Source: Clostridia bacterium
Lineage (GTDB): Bacteria; Bacillota; Clostridia; Oscillospirales; QAMX01
Length of the DNA: 6,037 bases
NCBI GenBank assembly: GCA_017556885.1
Contig: JAFYLV010000201.1
Location: forward strand, 1 to 6,037
Direction: 5' to 3'
This document shows positions 1-5,789 of the stretch, one piece after another. Within the stretch, counting starts at the first letter, position 1, and each line of letters starts with the position of its first letter. The notes beneath the pieces were generated by a model. The model worked only from the letters and a program-made list of their open reading frames with translations, was not told where the DNA came from and made no database searches. The translations under genes were made by a program, and so were the position numbers.

Positions 1-1806
1 ATTGTAAACCCAAATGCCGTCTCCTCCGCCGGTAAGGGCAGAAAGGGCATCGGCGGTAAAGCGCTCATAGCGGCTGAAAATGCGCTCATAACCCTTGCGG
101 CAATCCCGGGTATAAACCTCGTTGATGGAGGATCCGGGCAGAATGTCATGGAACTGCAGGGTAAGGATCTCCTTCCAGCCCTCGGCAAGCACGCTCCAGT
201 CCGGCTTTGCGCCGGCAAGCGCGGCGGCAACGCCGAGCTTTTCGGCGGTCTGATAGGCAGCCTCCGCGCGGCGGTTGTTCTTCTTGCACTCGCCCATGGT
301 GGTCAGGGTTCCGCGGTGGGTCTCAATATACAGATCGCCGTACCAGACGGGCAGCGTTTCCCGTCTCTCCTCCAGCCGCGCAAAGAAGGCGGCCGCACTT
401 TCGGTACGGGTACGGGGAAGTCCGGGGAAATCCGCAAGGCCTCGGGCCTGCAGGATCATCTCACGGGTAGGTCCGCCGCCGCCGTCACCGTGGCCGAAGG
501 GCAGGATGATCTCATCCTCCCGGCCTGCCTGCAGGTTCATATCCTGGGCAAAGCGCAGCTGCGAAGGCTCCGGGCATCCGTTGTAGAAGTTTGCCGTACG
601 GGGAATGGAGGCGGTGACTTCGCTTCCGTCAATACCGCGCCAGCGGAAGGAGGTGTAGGGGAATCTGTTCTGGCCCTGCCAGTGGATCTTGTTGGAATAG
701 AAGAATTTGGTGCCCGTCTTTTTGAGGATCTGGGGCAGGTTCGGCTGGAAGCCGAAGGTGTCCGGAAGCCATGCGATCTCATTGCGGCGGCCAAACTCAG
801 ACTCCATGAAGCGTACGCCGTAAAGGATCTGGCGCACAAGGCTCTCGCCGGAGACGACGTTGCAGTCGCTCTCCACCCACATGGTTCCCGCAAGCTCAAA
901 GCGGCCCTCATCGATGCGGACCTTGAGCTGCTCATAAAGTTCGGGATAATGGGTCTTGGTATAGTCCAGCAGCTGCATCTGGCTGCAGGCAAATTCAAAA
1001 TCGGGGAACTCCTCCATCAGCCGCAGGATGTTGGAGAAGGTGTGGGCGCACTTGCGGACCGTATCCTTCAGCTGCCACAGCCATGCCACGTCAATGTGGG
1101 TGTGACCCACGAGGCTGATATGTCCGCGGATGTTGCCGTCATCGATCTCAGCCATGCGGCGCTGCAGGATCTCCGCCGCCCGGGAGCACTCCTGACGGAA
1201 GGCATCGCCTTCAGCATCCACATCCATACCGAGCATAGCCTCCCGGAGAGCGGCCAACACCTTTTCGCGGAGGATGCGGCTGTCATTTTCGCCGCGGTCA
1301 TTGTCAAGATTGTAAAAATCCCAGGCAAGGCGCATGGCGCAGCCGAGGGCCTCTGCCGCAAGATCCACCCGTCCGAAATAGGAATACTCCAGAAAATGCC
1401 GGACTTTTCCTCGGGTAAAGGCTACGACCTCCAGCTTTTTGGTCTGCCCCGCCCACTCCTTTTTCAGGGGGATGCGGTCGCGGCAGCCATCGTGTCCGTG
1501 CCAGATCTCGCCGTCCACGGTGATATATCCTTCCATGCCGCCAAAGCGCAGGAAAAGATAATCCCGGAAGGCATTCTCTCCGTCGGCGATCTCCGCCGGG
1601 AAGGTGACCTCGCACTCTGCCAACACCGTCTTGTCATAGGGCAGAACGGTGTTCTCATCCAGCGGCATTGCCTCGGACAGATGTGTATATTCACACTCGT
1701 CCGAAAAATCGGCAGGATGCCATTTCCATCCGCCGAAATCCGTACGGGAAACCAGTTTTTTTGCCTCCACACGGCCGAGGATGGTGTTGATCATCTGTAG
1801 ATTCAT
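1..1806 (-). CDS. GH38 alpha-mannosidase, N-terminal 602 residues (3' end beyond window)
   Basis: Translating the minus strand from the ATG at 1806 gives 602 uninterrupted codons running off the window edge. This is a glycoside hydrolase family 38 alpha-mannosidase, a metal-dependent retaining enzyme that trims alpha-linked mannose. Seen: an N-terminal region of about 230 residues, then GHTHIDVAWLW with likely metal ligands H237 and D239; AWLPDTFGF with the probable nucleophile D349; FGHGDGGGGPT around H439; ETHRGTLTT; and QFHDILPGSS with the likely third metal-binding histidine H553. The long N-terminal domain and the GHGDGGGGPT motif resemble the Ams1/MAN2C1-type branch, whose members are usually about 1,000-1,050 residues, so roughly 40% (the C-terminal beta domains) is missing. 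I see no signal peptide, so it is probably cytoplasmic and acts on imported oligosaccharides. The start is supported by GGAGG six bases upstream; Met5 is a weaker alternative. It is last of three co-directional genes, 18 bases after the protease gene. The exact linkage specificity cannot be read from sequence. Confidence 0.95.
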   Translation of the reverse strand, partial: MNLQMINTILGRVEAKKLVSRTDFGGWKWHPADFSDECEYTHLSEAMPLDENTVLPYDKTVLAECEVTFPAEIADGENAFRDYLFLRFGGMEGYITVDGEIWHGHDGCRDRIPLKKEWAGQTKKLEVVAFTRGKVRHFLEYSYFGRVDLAAEALGCAMRLAWDFYNLDNDRGENDSRILREKVLAALREAMLGMDVDAEGDAFRQECSRAAEILQRRMAEIDDGNIRGHISLVGHTHIDVAWLWQLKDTVRKCAHTFSNILRLMEEFPDFEFACSQMQLLDYTKTHYPELYEQLKVRIDEGRFELAGTMWVESDCNVVSGESLVRQILYGVRFMESEFGRRNEIAWLPDTFGFQPNLPQILKKTGTKFFYSNKIHWQGQNRFPYTSFRWRGIDGSEVTASIPRTANFYNGCPEPSQLRFAQDMNLQAGREDEIILPFGHGDGGGGPTREMILQARGLADFPGLPRTRTESAAAFFARLEERRETLPVWYGDLYIETHRGTLTTMGECKKNNRRAEAAYQTAEKLGVAAALAGAKPDWSVLAEGWKEILTLQFHDILPGSSINEVYTRDCRKGYERIFSRYERFTADALSALTGGGDGIWVYN

Positions 1807-1810
1807 TTTA

Positions 1811-1817
1811 CACCTCC
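1811..1817 (-). promoter_or_regulatory. Strong Shine-Dalgarno of the alpha-mannosidase gene
   Basis: On the minus strand the bases read GGAGGTG, close to a full anti-16S match, just ahead of the ATG at 1806. It lies wholly in the 18-base gap after the protease stop codon. This fixes the mannosidase start and indicates independent, efficient re-initiation within the operon. Confidence 0.8.
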
Positions 1818-1824
1818 GGGTGAT

Positions 1825-2598
1825 TTATTTTCTAAATCCGAGTTTGCCCCGCAAAAGCAGAATGCCGCACAGACCGGCGACCGCCGCCATAAGCAGGGCT
1901 GCGAAATCACCCCAGCCAAAAACAAAGCCACGGACTGCCGCAGCCTCCGCCGGATAATTTGCACTGAGCACCACGGCAAGGTTGTTGATAAAATGCATCA
2001 GCATGGGGATAAACACCGAACCGGAATAGCACCCCGCAAGGCTTAGGAAAAAGCCGAGCAGCAGCATCGGCACCATGCGTACCGGCACGGTGTGGGCAAC
2101 GGCAAAAAGTGCGCCGCACAAAAGGGAGGACAGGATCACGGAGAAGGATCTCCGCAGGGTGGAAAGCATGTACCCCCGGAAAAGCAGCTCCTCACACACC
2201 GCCGGGAGCAGCGCATAAAGAAGGACCGCCGACAGCAGGCCATCCCCGACCAGCGCCCCCGTGGCCGTACTTCCGGCGGCGGAAAGGCCCGGCAGGATGC
2301 GGCAGAGCAGGTCGAGGATGAGCTCCATCAGAATGGCGGCAGAGGCCCACAGAAGCAGTGCCGCCGGCACATGGCGGAAGCGGAAGGAGCGCAGCATGAG
2401 ATCCCGCCCAAGGGTCCCGCCGCCGATGAGGCAGGCGATGACCGAGATCAGGGCGATGAGCAGATGCAGATAGATCTTCTGCCCGACGATCTCTTTCAAA
2501 AAGGGGATGTTCGGCGTAAAATACTGCAGTACAAAGAAAAGAACATAAACCGCGAGCACCGAGATCAGGCTGCGGTTTGCGGAGGAACGCTTTGCCAT
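1825..2598 (-). CDS. CPBP family intramembrane glutamic/metallo-endopeptidase (Abi/Rce1-like)
   Basis: A 257-residue polytopic membrane protein of the CPBP (CAAX protease and bacteriocin-processing, Abi) family. Seen: about eight hydrophobic segments (roughly residues 9-27, 42-60, 78-98, 118-136, 153-170, 175-190, 194-212, 230-249). The three family motifs are present: EELLFRG with E136, E137 and R141; FAVAH with F165 and H169; and HFINN with H202 and N206. All predicted catalytic residues are intact, so an active intramembrane protease is likely. Family members process prenylated or signal-type peptides, give self-immunity to bacteriocins, or have unknown substrates; nothing here identifies the substrate. 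No bacteriocin precursor gene is visible nearby. AGGAG lies eight bases before the ATG at 2598, in the 14-base gap after pth, so it is very probably cotranscribed with pth and the downstream mannosidase. The basic tail (GKLGFRK) follows the last membrane segment. Confidence 0.93.
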   Translation of the reverse strand: MAKRSSANRSLISVLAVYVLFFVLQYFTPNIPFLKEIVGQKIYLHLLIALISVIACLIGGGTLGRDLMLRSFRFRHVPAALLLWASAAILMELILDLLCRILPGLSAAGSTATGALVGDGLLSAVLLYALLPAVCEELLFRGYMLSTLRRSFSVILSSLLCGALFAVAHTVPVRMVPMLLLGFFLSLAGCYSGSVFIPMLMHFINNLAVVLSANYPAEAAAVRGFVFGWGDFAALLMAAVAGLCGILLLRGKLGFRK

Positions 2599-2612
2599 TG
2601 CTCAGACTCCTC

Positions 2613-3248
2613 TCACTCTGCCCGGAAGCCGTTGAATTTTCCGCAGGCAGCGTCGATACCCTCTGCGAGAATGACCGCAGGGGCACGGGCAGCCTCGGCC
2701 TCGGCTTTATCGATAAGCGCCCGGTCGGCGGGCACGGGATGACCGAGCACCCAGGAGATCATGCCCTCACCGCCGGAGGGAGATGCGCCGACGCCGATCT
2801 TCACCCGGGGGAATGCGTCACTTCCCAGCTCCTCGATGATGCTTTTCAGGCCATTGTGTCCGCCGTGGCTTCCCTTGCCGCGCACCCGCAGACGGCCGCA
2901 GGGAAGGCTTGTGTCATCGCAGAGGACGATGACTTTTTCCGGAGGGATATGATAGAAGGCGGCAGCCTCCCGCAGGGCAGAGCCGCTATCGTTCATAAAG
3001 GTCTGGGGCTTCATGAGAAGAACCCGTTCACCGCCGAGATTTGCCTCTGCGGTGAGGGCGCGCCACTTCAGCCGGTCGATGCGGACGCCTGCGGCGGCGG
3101 CCAGCATGTCGATGGCTTCAAAGCCCACGTTATGCCGGGTTTTTTCGTATTTTGCACCGGGGTTTCCCAGTCCGCAAACAATGGCAGTCACCGCGCCGCC
3201 CGCGGGGCGGTCCGCCTCGATTTTCTTAAACAGGTCAAAAATAGACAT
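2613..3248 (-). CDS. pth: Peptidyl-tRNA hydrolase
   Basis: Pth cleaves the ester bond of peptidyl-tRNAs released prematurely from ribosomes, recycling tRNA in the cytoplasm; it is usually essential. The 211-residue product carries the family signatures in order: GLGNPG (N29), TRHNVGF with catalytic H39, MKPQTFMNDSG (N86), the LCDD segment whose D111 matches the aspartate that orients the catalytic histidine, and GSHGGHNGLKSI (H131, N132). The C-terminus KFNG plus a short tail is normal. The start at 3248 gives a roughly 20-residue extension before the core (MSIFDLFKKIEADR...), longer than the usual 185-195 residue enzyme. A GTG at 3191 would give a core-length protein but has no visible ribosome site. 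The frame is open up to 3413, but that would place the start upstream of the promoter at 3291-3319, so I reject it. It is the first gene of the leftward operon and divergent from tsaE. Confidence 0.97.
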   Translation of the reverse strand: MSIFDLFKKIEADRPAGGAVTAIVCGLGNPGAKYEKTRHNVGFEAIDMLAAAAGVRIDRLKWRALTAEANLGGERVLLMKPQTFMNDSGSALREAAAFYHIPPEKVIVLCDDTSLPCGRLRVRGKGSHGGHNGLKSIIEELGSDAFPRVKIGVGASPSGGEGMISWVLGHPVPADRALIDKAEAEAARAPAVILAEGIDAACGKFNGFRAE

Positions 3249-3251
3249 GAT

Positions 3252-3265
3252 CTTTCCCGGCTCCT
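3252..3265 (-). promoter_or_regulatory. Ribosome-binding region of pth
   Basis: On the minus strand AGGAG (3265-3261) lies 12 bases before the ATG at 3248, with a second purine run GGGAAAG (3258-3252) three bases before it. Neither spacing is ideal, but together they support the 3248 start over the internal GTG at 3191, which has no purine-rich site ahead of it. Confidence 0.55.
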
Positions 3266-3290
3266 GAAAACAAAAACAATAGTCAAAGAA

Positions 3291-3319
3291 AGTATACCAT
3301 ATCCGCGCGGGAGGGGCAA
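3291..3319 (-). promoter_or_regulatory. Predicted sigma-A promoter of the pth-CPBP-mannosidase operon
   Basis: Read on the minus strand: TTGCCC (3319-3314), a 17-base spacer, then TATACT (3296-3291). TGG directly before the -10 box gives an extended -10 (TGn). Transcription would begin near 3284, leaving a leader of about 35 bases before pth. The spacing and both hexamers fit the vegetative consensus well. A perfect 12-base inverted repeat (ggggcaagcccc, 3313-3324) overlaps the -35 box and may be a coincidence of high GC. Confidence 0.75.
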
Positions 3320-3376
3320 GCCCCGACTTTATACATTTCCTCGCGCAAATCCACCGCATTTTGGGCGGAAAATCCC

Positions 3377-3405
3377 TTGCCACTGGGCTCTTTTGGGTGT
3401 ATAAT
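3377..3405 (+). promoter_or_regulatory. Predicted sigma-A promoter of the tsaE-tsaB-rpiB-upp operon
   Basis: TTGCCA (3377-3382), a 17-base spacer, then a perfect TATAAT (3400-3405). Transcription would begin around 3411-3413, about 20 bases before the tsaE ATG, leaving a very short leader that contains only the ribosome site. It lies back to back with the pth promoter, the two -35 boxes being about 57 bases apart. Confidence 0.82.
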
Positions 3406-3433
3406 AGATGCAAATACAGTAAACGAGGCCTCT

Positions 3434-3883
3434 ATGAACGGAGAATATGTCACCCGCAGTCCGGAGGAGACCCACGCCCTGGGCCGCCGGCTCGGTGAGG
3501 TGCTCGCCTCCCTGCCCGGCCCCGTTATCATCGCCTACAGGGGCGGACTTGGCGCGGGCAAAACCGCCTTCACCGGCGGACTGGCCGAGGGACTCGGCAT
3601 TTCCGGGCGCATTACCAGCCCCACCTTTACCATCGTCAACGAATACGAGGGCATCCGCCGTCTCTGCCATTTTGATATGTACCGCCTCTCCTCTCCGGAG
3701 GATCTGGAAAACATCGGCTGGTACGACTATCTCGTCCCCGGCACCGTATGCGCCGTGGAATGGAGCGAGAACGTGGCGGAGCTTTTGCCTGCGGATCACC
3801 TCCGGGTGGATATCCGCCGCGGCGACGAAGACACGCTGCGCATCATCACCCTTTCCGGCCTTCCTGCCGGGGAAGGAGAATAA
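3434..3883 (+). CDS. tsaE: tRNA t6A37 biosynthesis ATPase TsaE
   Basis: TsaE is the small P-loop ATPase that, with TsaB and TsaD, transfers the threonylcarbamoyl group to A37 of ANN-decoding tRNAs; its ATP hydrolysis is thought to reset the complex. At 149 residues it is the usual family length. Seen: Walker A GLGAGKT (residues 38-44), the SPTFTIVNEY block (62-71), HFDMYRL with D81, and VEWSEN (E109, W110), all in the standard order. The start at 3434 has GAGG a few bases upstream. An in-frame ATG at 3377 would add 19 unconserved residues and sits inside the -35 box, so it cannot be on this transcript. It is first in the rightward operon, and the tsaB start follows its stop codon after five bases. 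Confidence 0.96.
   Translation: MNGEYVTRSPEETHALGRRLGEVLASLPGPVIIAYRGGLGAGKTAFTGGLAEGLGISGRITSPTFTIVNEYEGIRRLCHFDMYRLSSPEDLENIGWYDYLVPGTVCAVEWSENVAELLPADHLRVDIRRGDEDTLRIITLSGLPAGEGE
3873..3878 (+). promoter_or_regulatory. Shine-Dalgarno of tsaB, inside the end of tsaE
   Basis: AAGGAG lies within the last codons of tsaE, 10 bases before the GTG at 3889. It decides the tsaB start in the absence of an ATG and suggests translational coupling of TsaE and TsaB, two subunits of one pathway. Confidence 0.75.
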
Positions 3884-3888
3884 CCAAC

Positions 3889-4569
3889 GTGAAGATCCTT
3901 TCTCTGGAATCCTCCGCCGGCCCCGCATCCGTGGCCTTTGCGGAAGACGGGCGCATCTGCGCCGCCCAGTATCAGGACGTGGGCTCCACCCACAGTCGAA
4001 CCCTGCTTCCCCTCTGTGAGAGCATGCTTTCCAACGCCGGCCTTTCCTATGCGGATGCCGACCTCATCGCCGTTTCCGCCGGCCCCGGCTCTTTCACCGG
4101 TGTTCGTATCGGCATTGCCACCGCTAAGGGCATCGCCTTTGGCACCGGCGCAAAATGCCTTGCCGTCTCAAGCCTTCTCGGCCTTGCGGCAAACTGCGCA
4201 GATCTCGAGGGCGAGCTGCTCTGCCCCTGCGTGGATGCCCGATGCAGCCGGGTCTACACCGCCCTTTTCCGGGTGGAGAACGGCTTCCCCCGCCGCCTTG
4301 CGGAGGATCAGGTCCTGCCCCTTTCTGCCCTCGCGGATTTTTGCCCGGAGCCGCCCGTGCTTCTCGGCGATGCGGCCGAGGCCGCCCTTGCCGCCCTTCC
4401 CGGCGCACGGCTTGCCCCCCTCGCTCTGCGGACGCATCATGCCGTCGGCATCGCCCGCGCGGCAGAGCACTTTGCCGCCGATGCCGTGGAGAGCGACCTG
4501 CTCGTCCCCGTTTATCTGCAAAAATCCCAGGCGGAGCAGACCCGTCTGGATGCCGAAAAGAAAAATTAA
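3889..4569 (+). CDS. tsaB: tRNA t6A37 biosynthesis protein TsaB
   Basis: TsaB is the catalytically inactive ASKHA-fold paralogue that dimerises with TsaD in the bacterial t6A threonylcarbamoyl-transferase. The product is 226 residues from a GTG start (VKILSLESS...), normal for the family. Seen: the N-terminal beta-strand block with E7 where many members have D; the hallmark GPGSFTGVRIG (residues 65-75) followed by a small-residue-rich helix; DAR (116-118); and the C-terminal VPVYLQKSQAE (206-216) with P207 and Y209. The reading frame is open back to 3748, but that start lies inside tsaE, so I use the GTG supported by AAGGAG. Separated from tsaE by five bases and from rpiB by 15. In B. subtilis the equivalent pair is followed by rimI and tsaD; here neither follows. 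Confidence 0.94.
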   Translation: MKILSLESSAGPASVAFAEDGRICAAQYQDVGSTHSRTLLPLCESMLSNAGLSYADADLIAVSAGPGSFTGVRIGIATAKGIAFGTGAKCLAVSSLLGLAANCADLEGELLCPCVDARCSRVYTALFRVENGFPRRLAEDQVLPLSALADFCPEPPVLLGDAAEAALAALPGARLAPLALRTHHAVGIARAAEHFAADAVESDLLVPVYLQKSQAEQTRLDAEKKN

Positions 4570-4584
4570 AGGAGATTTAGACAT

Positions 4585-5025
4585 ATGAAGGTCATCCTCG
4601 GTGCCGATCACGCCGGTCTTGAACTGAAGGAGCATCTGGTCGCCCATCTGACCGCGCTCGGGCATGAGGTCACCGACCTCCACGACGAGGCGCTGGAGGT
4701 CGACTATCCCGACATGGCTGCCGCCCTCTGCAGCCGGATCACCGACGGAAGCCATCCCCTGGGCATCCTCGTGTGCGGCACCGGCGTCGGCATCTCCATC
4801 GCCGCAAACAAGATCCCCGGCATCCGTGCCGCCTGCATCTCCGACGTGTATTCCGCCCGGATGTGCCGCAGCCACAACGATGCCAACGTCCTCTGCCTTG
4901 GCGGCCGCACCCTCGGCCCCGAGAAGGCCTATGAGCTTGCGGAGCTTTTCCTTTCCGAGCCCTTTGCCGGCGATCGGCATGCCCGCCGGGTGGAAAAGAT
5001 CGCGAAGCTTGAGAATCGCGGTTAA
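4585..5025 (+). CDS. rpiB: Ribose-5-phosphate isomerase B
   Basis: RpiB (LacA/RpiB family) interconverts ribose 5-phosphate and ribulose 5-phosphate in the non-oxidative pentose phosphate pathway. The 146-residue length is typical. Seen: GADHAG near the N-terminus (D8, H9), VCGTGVGISIAANK with the likely proton-shuttling C64 and T66, SARMCRSHNDANVLCLGGR with H98, and the phosphate-binding basic cluster RHARR (R131, R134). C64 argues for RpiB over LacA/LacB subunits, as does the absence of a paired partner gene. The start has a very good site, AAAGGAG ten bases upstream. It lies 15 bases after tsaB and 63 before upp. Its product, ribose 5-phosphate, feeds PRPP, the cosubstrate of the next gene's enzyme. 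An allose-6-phosphate side activity is known in some members but cannot be judged here. Confidence 0.97.
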   Translation: MKVILGADHAGLELKEHLVAHLTALGHEVTDLHDEALEVDYPDMAAALCSRITDGSHPLGILVCGTGVGISIAANKIPGIRAACISDVYSARMCRSHNDANVLCLGGRTLGPEKAYELAELFLSEPFAGDRHARRVEKIAKLENRG

Positions 5026-5042
5026 GCAAATTTGCGCACACC

Positions 5043-5057
5043 TCTGCGATCCGCAGA
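5043..5057 (+). promoter_or_regulatory. Perfect hairpin in the rpiB-upp intergenic gap
   Basis: TCTGCG (5043-5048), loop ATC, CGCAGA (5052-5057): a 6-bp perfect stem with a 3-base loop, in the longest gap of the operon. No T-tract follows, so it is not a terminator. It ends 16 bases before the upp Shine-Dalgarno. It could stabilise a processed upp message or be chance. I see no convincing promoter in this gap: TTGCGC (5032) and TATAAA (5065) are 27 bases apart, too far. Confidence 0.35.
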
Positions 5058-5088
5058 TCTACGATATAAAAACGAAGGAGTATTACGT

Positions 5089-5718
5089 ATGGCAAACCTT
5101 ACCATTATGGATCATCCCCTGATCCAGCACAAGATCTCCATCCTCCGCGACAAACGCACCGGTAACATGCAGTTCCGCAAGCTTGCGGAAGAGATCTCCA
5201 CCCTCATTGCCTATGAGGCCACCCGTGACCTTGCCTTGGAGAACGTTGAGGTCGAGACCCCCATCACCACCGCCACCTGCAAAAAGCTTGCCGGCAAGAA
5301 GCTTGCCATCGTTCCCATCCTCCGCGCCGGTCTCGGCATGGTGGACGGTCTTCTGACCCTTGTCCCCGCCGCGAAGGTCGGTCACATCGGTCTCTACCGC
5401 GACCACGAGACCCTGGAGCCCCACGAGTATTACTGCAAGCTGCCCGAGGATATCGACAAGCGCGTGGTCTTCGTCGTTGATCCCATGCTCGCCACCGGCG
5501 GCTCTGCCTCCGCTGCCATCCAGTTTGTCAAGGACCGCGGCGCGACCCACATCAAGCTCCTCAATATCATCGCCGCCCCCGAGGGCATCGCCCGCATCCA
5601 GAAGGATCATCCCGACGTGGATATGTTCGTCGGCGTTCTGGACGAAAAGCTCAACGAGCACGGCTACATCATTCCCGGTCTCGGCGACGCCGGCGACCGC
5701 ATTTTCGGCACCAAGTAA
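5089..5718 (+). CDS. upp: Uracil phosphoribosyltransferase
   Basis: Upp converts uracil and PRPP to UMP and pyrophosphate in pyrimidine salvage. At 209 residues it matches the standard bacterial length. Seen: ILRAGLGM (residues 77-84), the PRPP-binding loop VVDPMLATGGSA (129-140), and the uracil-recognition C-terminus YIIPGLGDAGDRIFGT (193-208). The frame is open from 5032, but the ATG at 5089 is chosen because GAAGGAG (5074-5080) lies eight bases upstream and MANLTIMDHPLI is the usual family N-terminus. Codon choice is strongly biased to C-ending codons, suggesting good expression. It is last in the operon, directly followed by the hairpin terminator. I see no PyrR-binding motif in the 63-base leader. 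Confidence 0.98.
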   Translation: MANLTIMDHPLIQHKISILRDKRTGNMQFRKLAEEISTLIAYEATRDLALENVEVETPITTATCKKLAGKKLAIVPILRAGLGMVDGLLTLVPAAKVGHIGLYRDHETLEPHEYYCKLPEDIDKRVVFVVDPMLATGGSASAAIQFVKDRGATHIKLLNIIAAPEGIARIQKDHPDVDMFVGVLDEKLNEHGYIIPGLGDAGDRIFGTK

Positions 5719-5731
5719 GTCCTCTGTAAGT

Positions 5732-5769
5732 AAAAAACAAGAGATCCCGAGCGGGATCTCTTGTTTTTT
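5732..5769. terminator. Strong bidirectional rho-independent terminator
   Basis: CAAGAGATCCCG (5738-5749) pairs perfectly with CGGGATCTCTTG (5752-5763), flanked by A6 on the left and T7 on the right. The A and T tracts also pair, extending the stem to 18 bp. Because the 2-base loop is tight, the innermost C-G pair probably opens. The symmetric tracts let it stop upp transcription rightward and the converging methyltransferase gene leftward; it starts 13 bases after the upp stop codon. Confidence 0.95.
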
Positions 5770-5789
5770 TGTTTGCAAACGATTGTTTT

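Noticed and set aside
148..1800. 550-codon open frame on the plus strand, antisense to the mannosidase gene
   Set aside because: The opposite strand encodes a protein with every GH38 catalytic motif. The antisense frame has no recognisable domain and its length follows from GC-rich third codon positions that remove stop codons.
2092..2742. 216-codon plus-strand frame opposite the CPBP protease
   Set aside because: Its product is very rich in Gly, Gln, Arg and Lys without any motif. It is the codon-bias shadow of the membrane protein gene.
3249..3413. Extension of pth to the ATG at 3413
   Set aside because: The added 55 residues are not Pth-like, and the predicted promoter at 3291-3319 would lie inside them.
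3249..3433. Riboswitch, T-box or small RNA in the divergent region
   Set aside because: The predicted leaders are only about 20 and 35 bases long, too short for such elements, and no terminator/antiterminator pair is visible.
3748..3888. Extension of tsaB to the ATG at 3748
   Set aside because: It overlaps tsaE by more than 130 bases in another frame, adds Arg/Gly-rich residues that are not TsaB-like, and ignores the well-placed AAGGAG before the GTG at 3889.
4168..4980. 270-codon minus-strand frame across tsaB and rpiB
   Set aside because: It runs antisense through two clear conserved genes, has a low-complexity Gly/Ala/Glu composition, and has no promoter or family motif.
5032..5070. Possible separate promoter for upp (TTGCGC and TATAAA)
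   Set aside because: The boxes are 27 bases apart, far from the 16-18 needed, and no better -35 box exists at the right distance.
5083..5778. 231-codon minus-strand frame antisense to upp, starting inside the terminator
   Set aside because: It would be read through the terminator stem and shows no domain; upp on the other strand is unambiguous.
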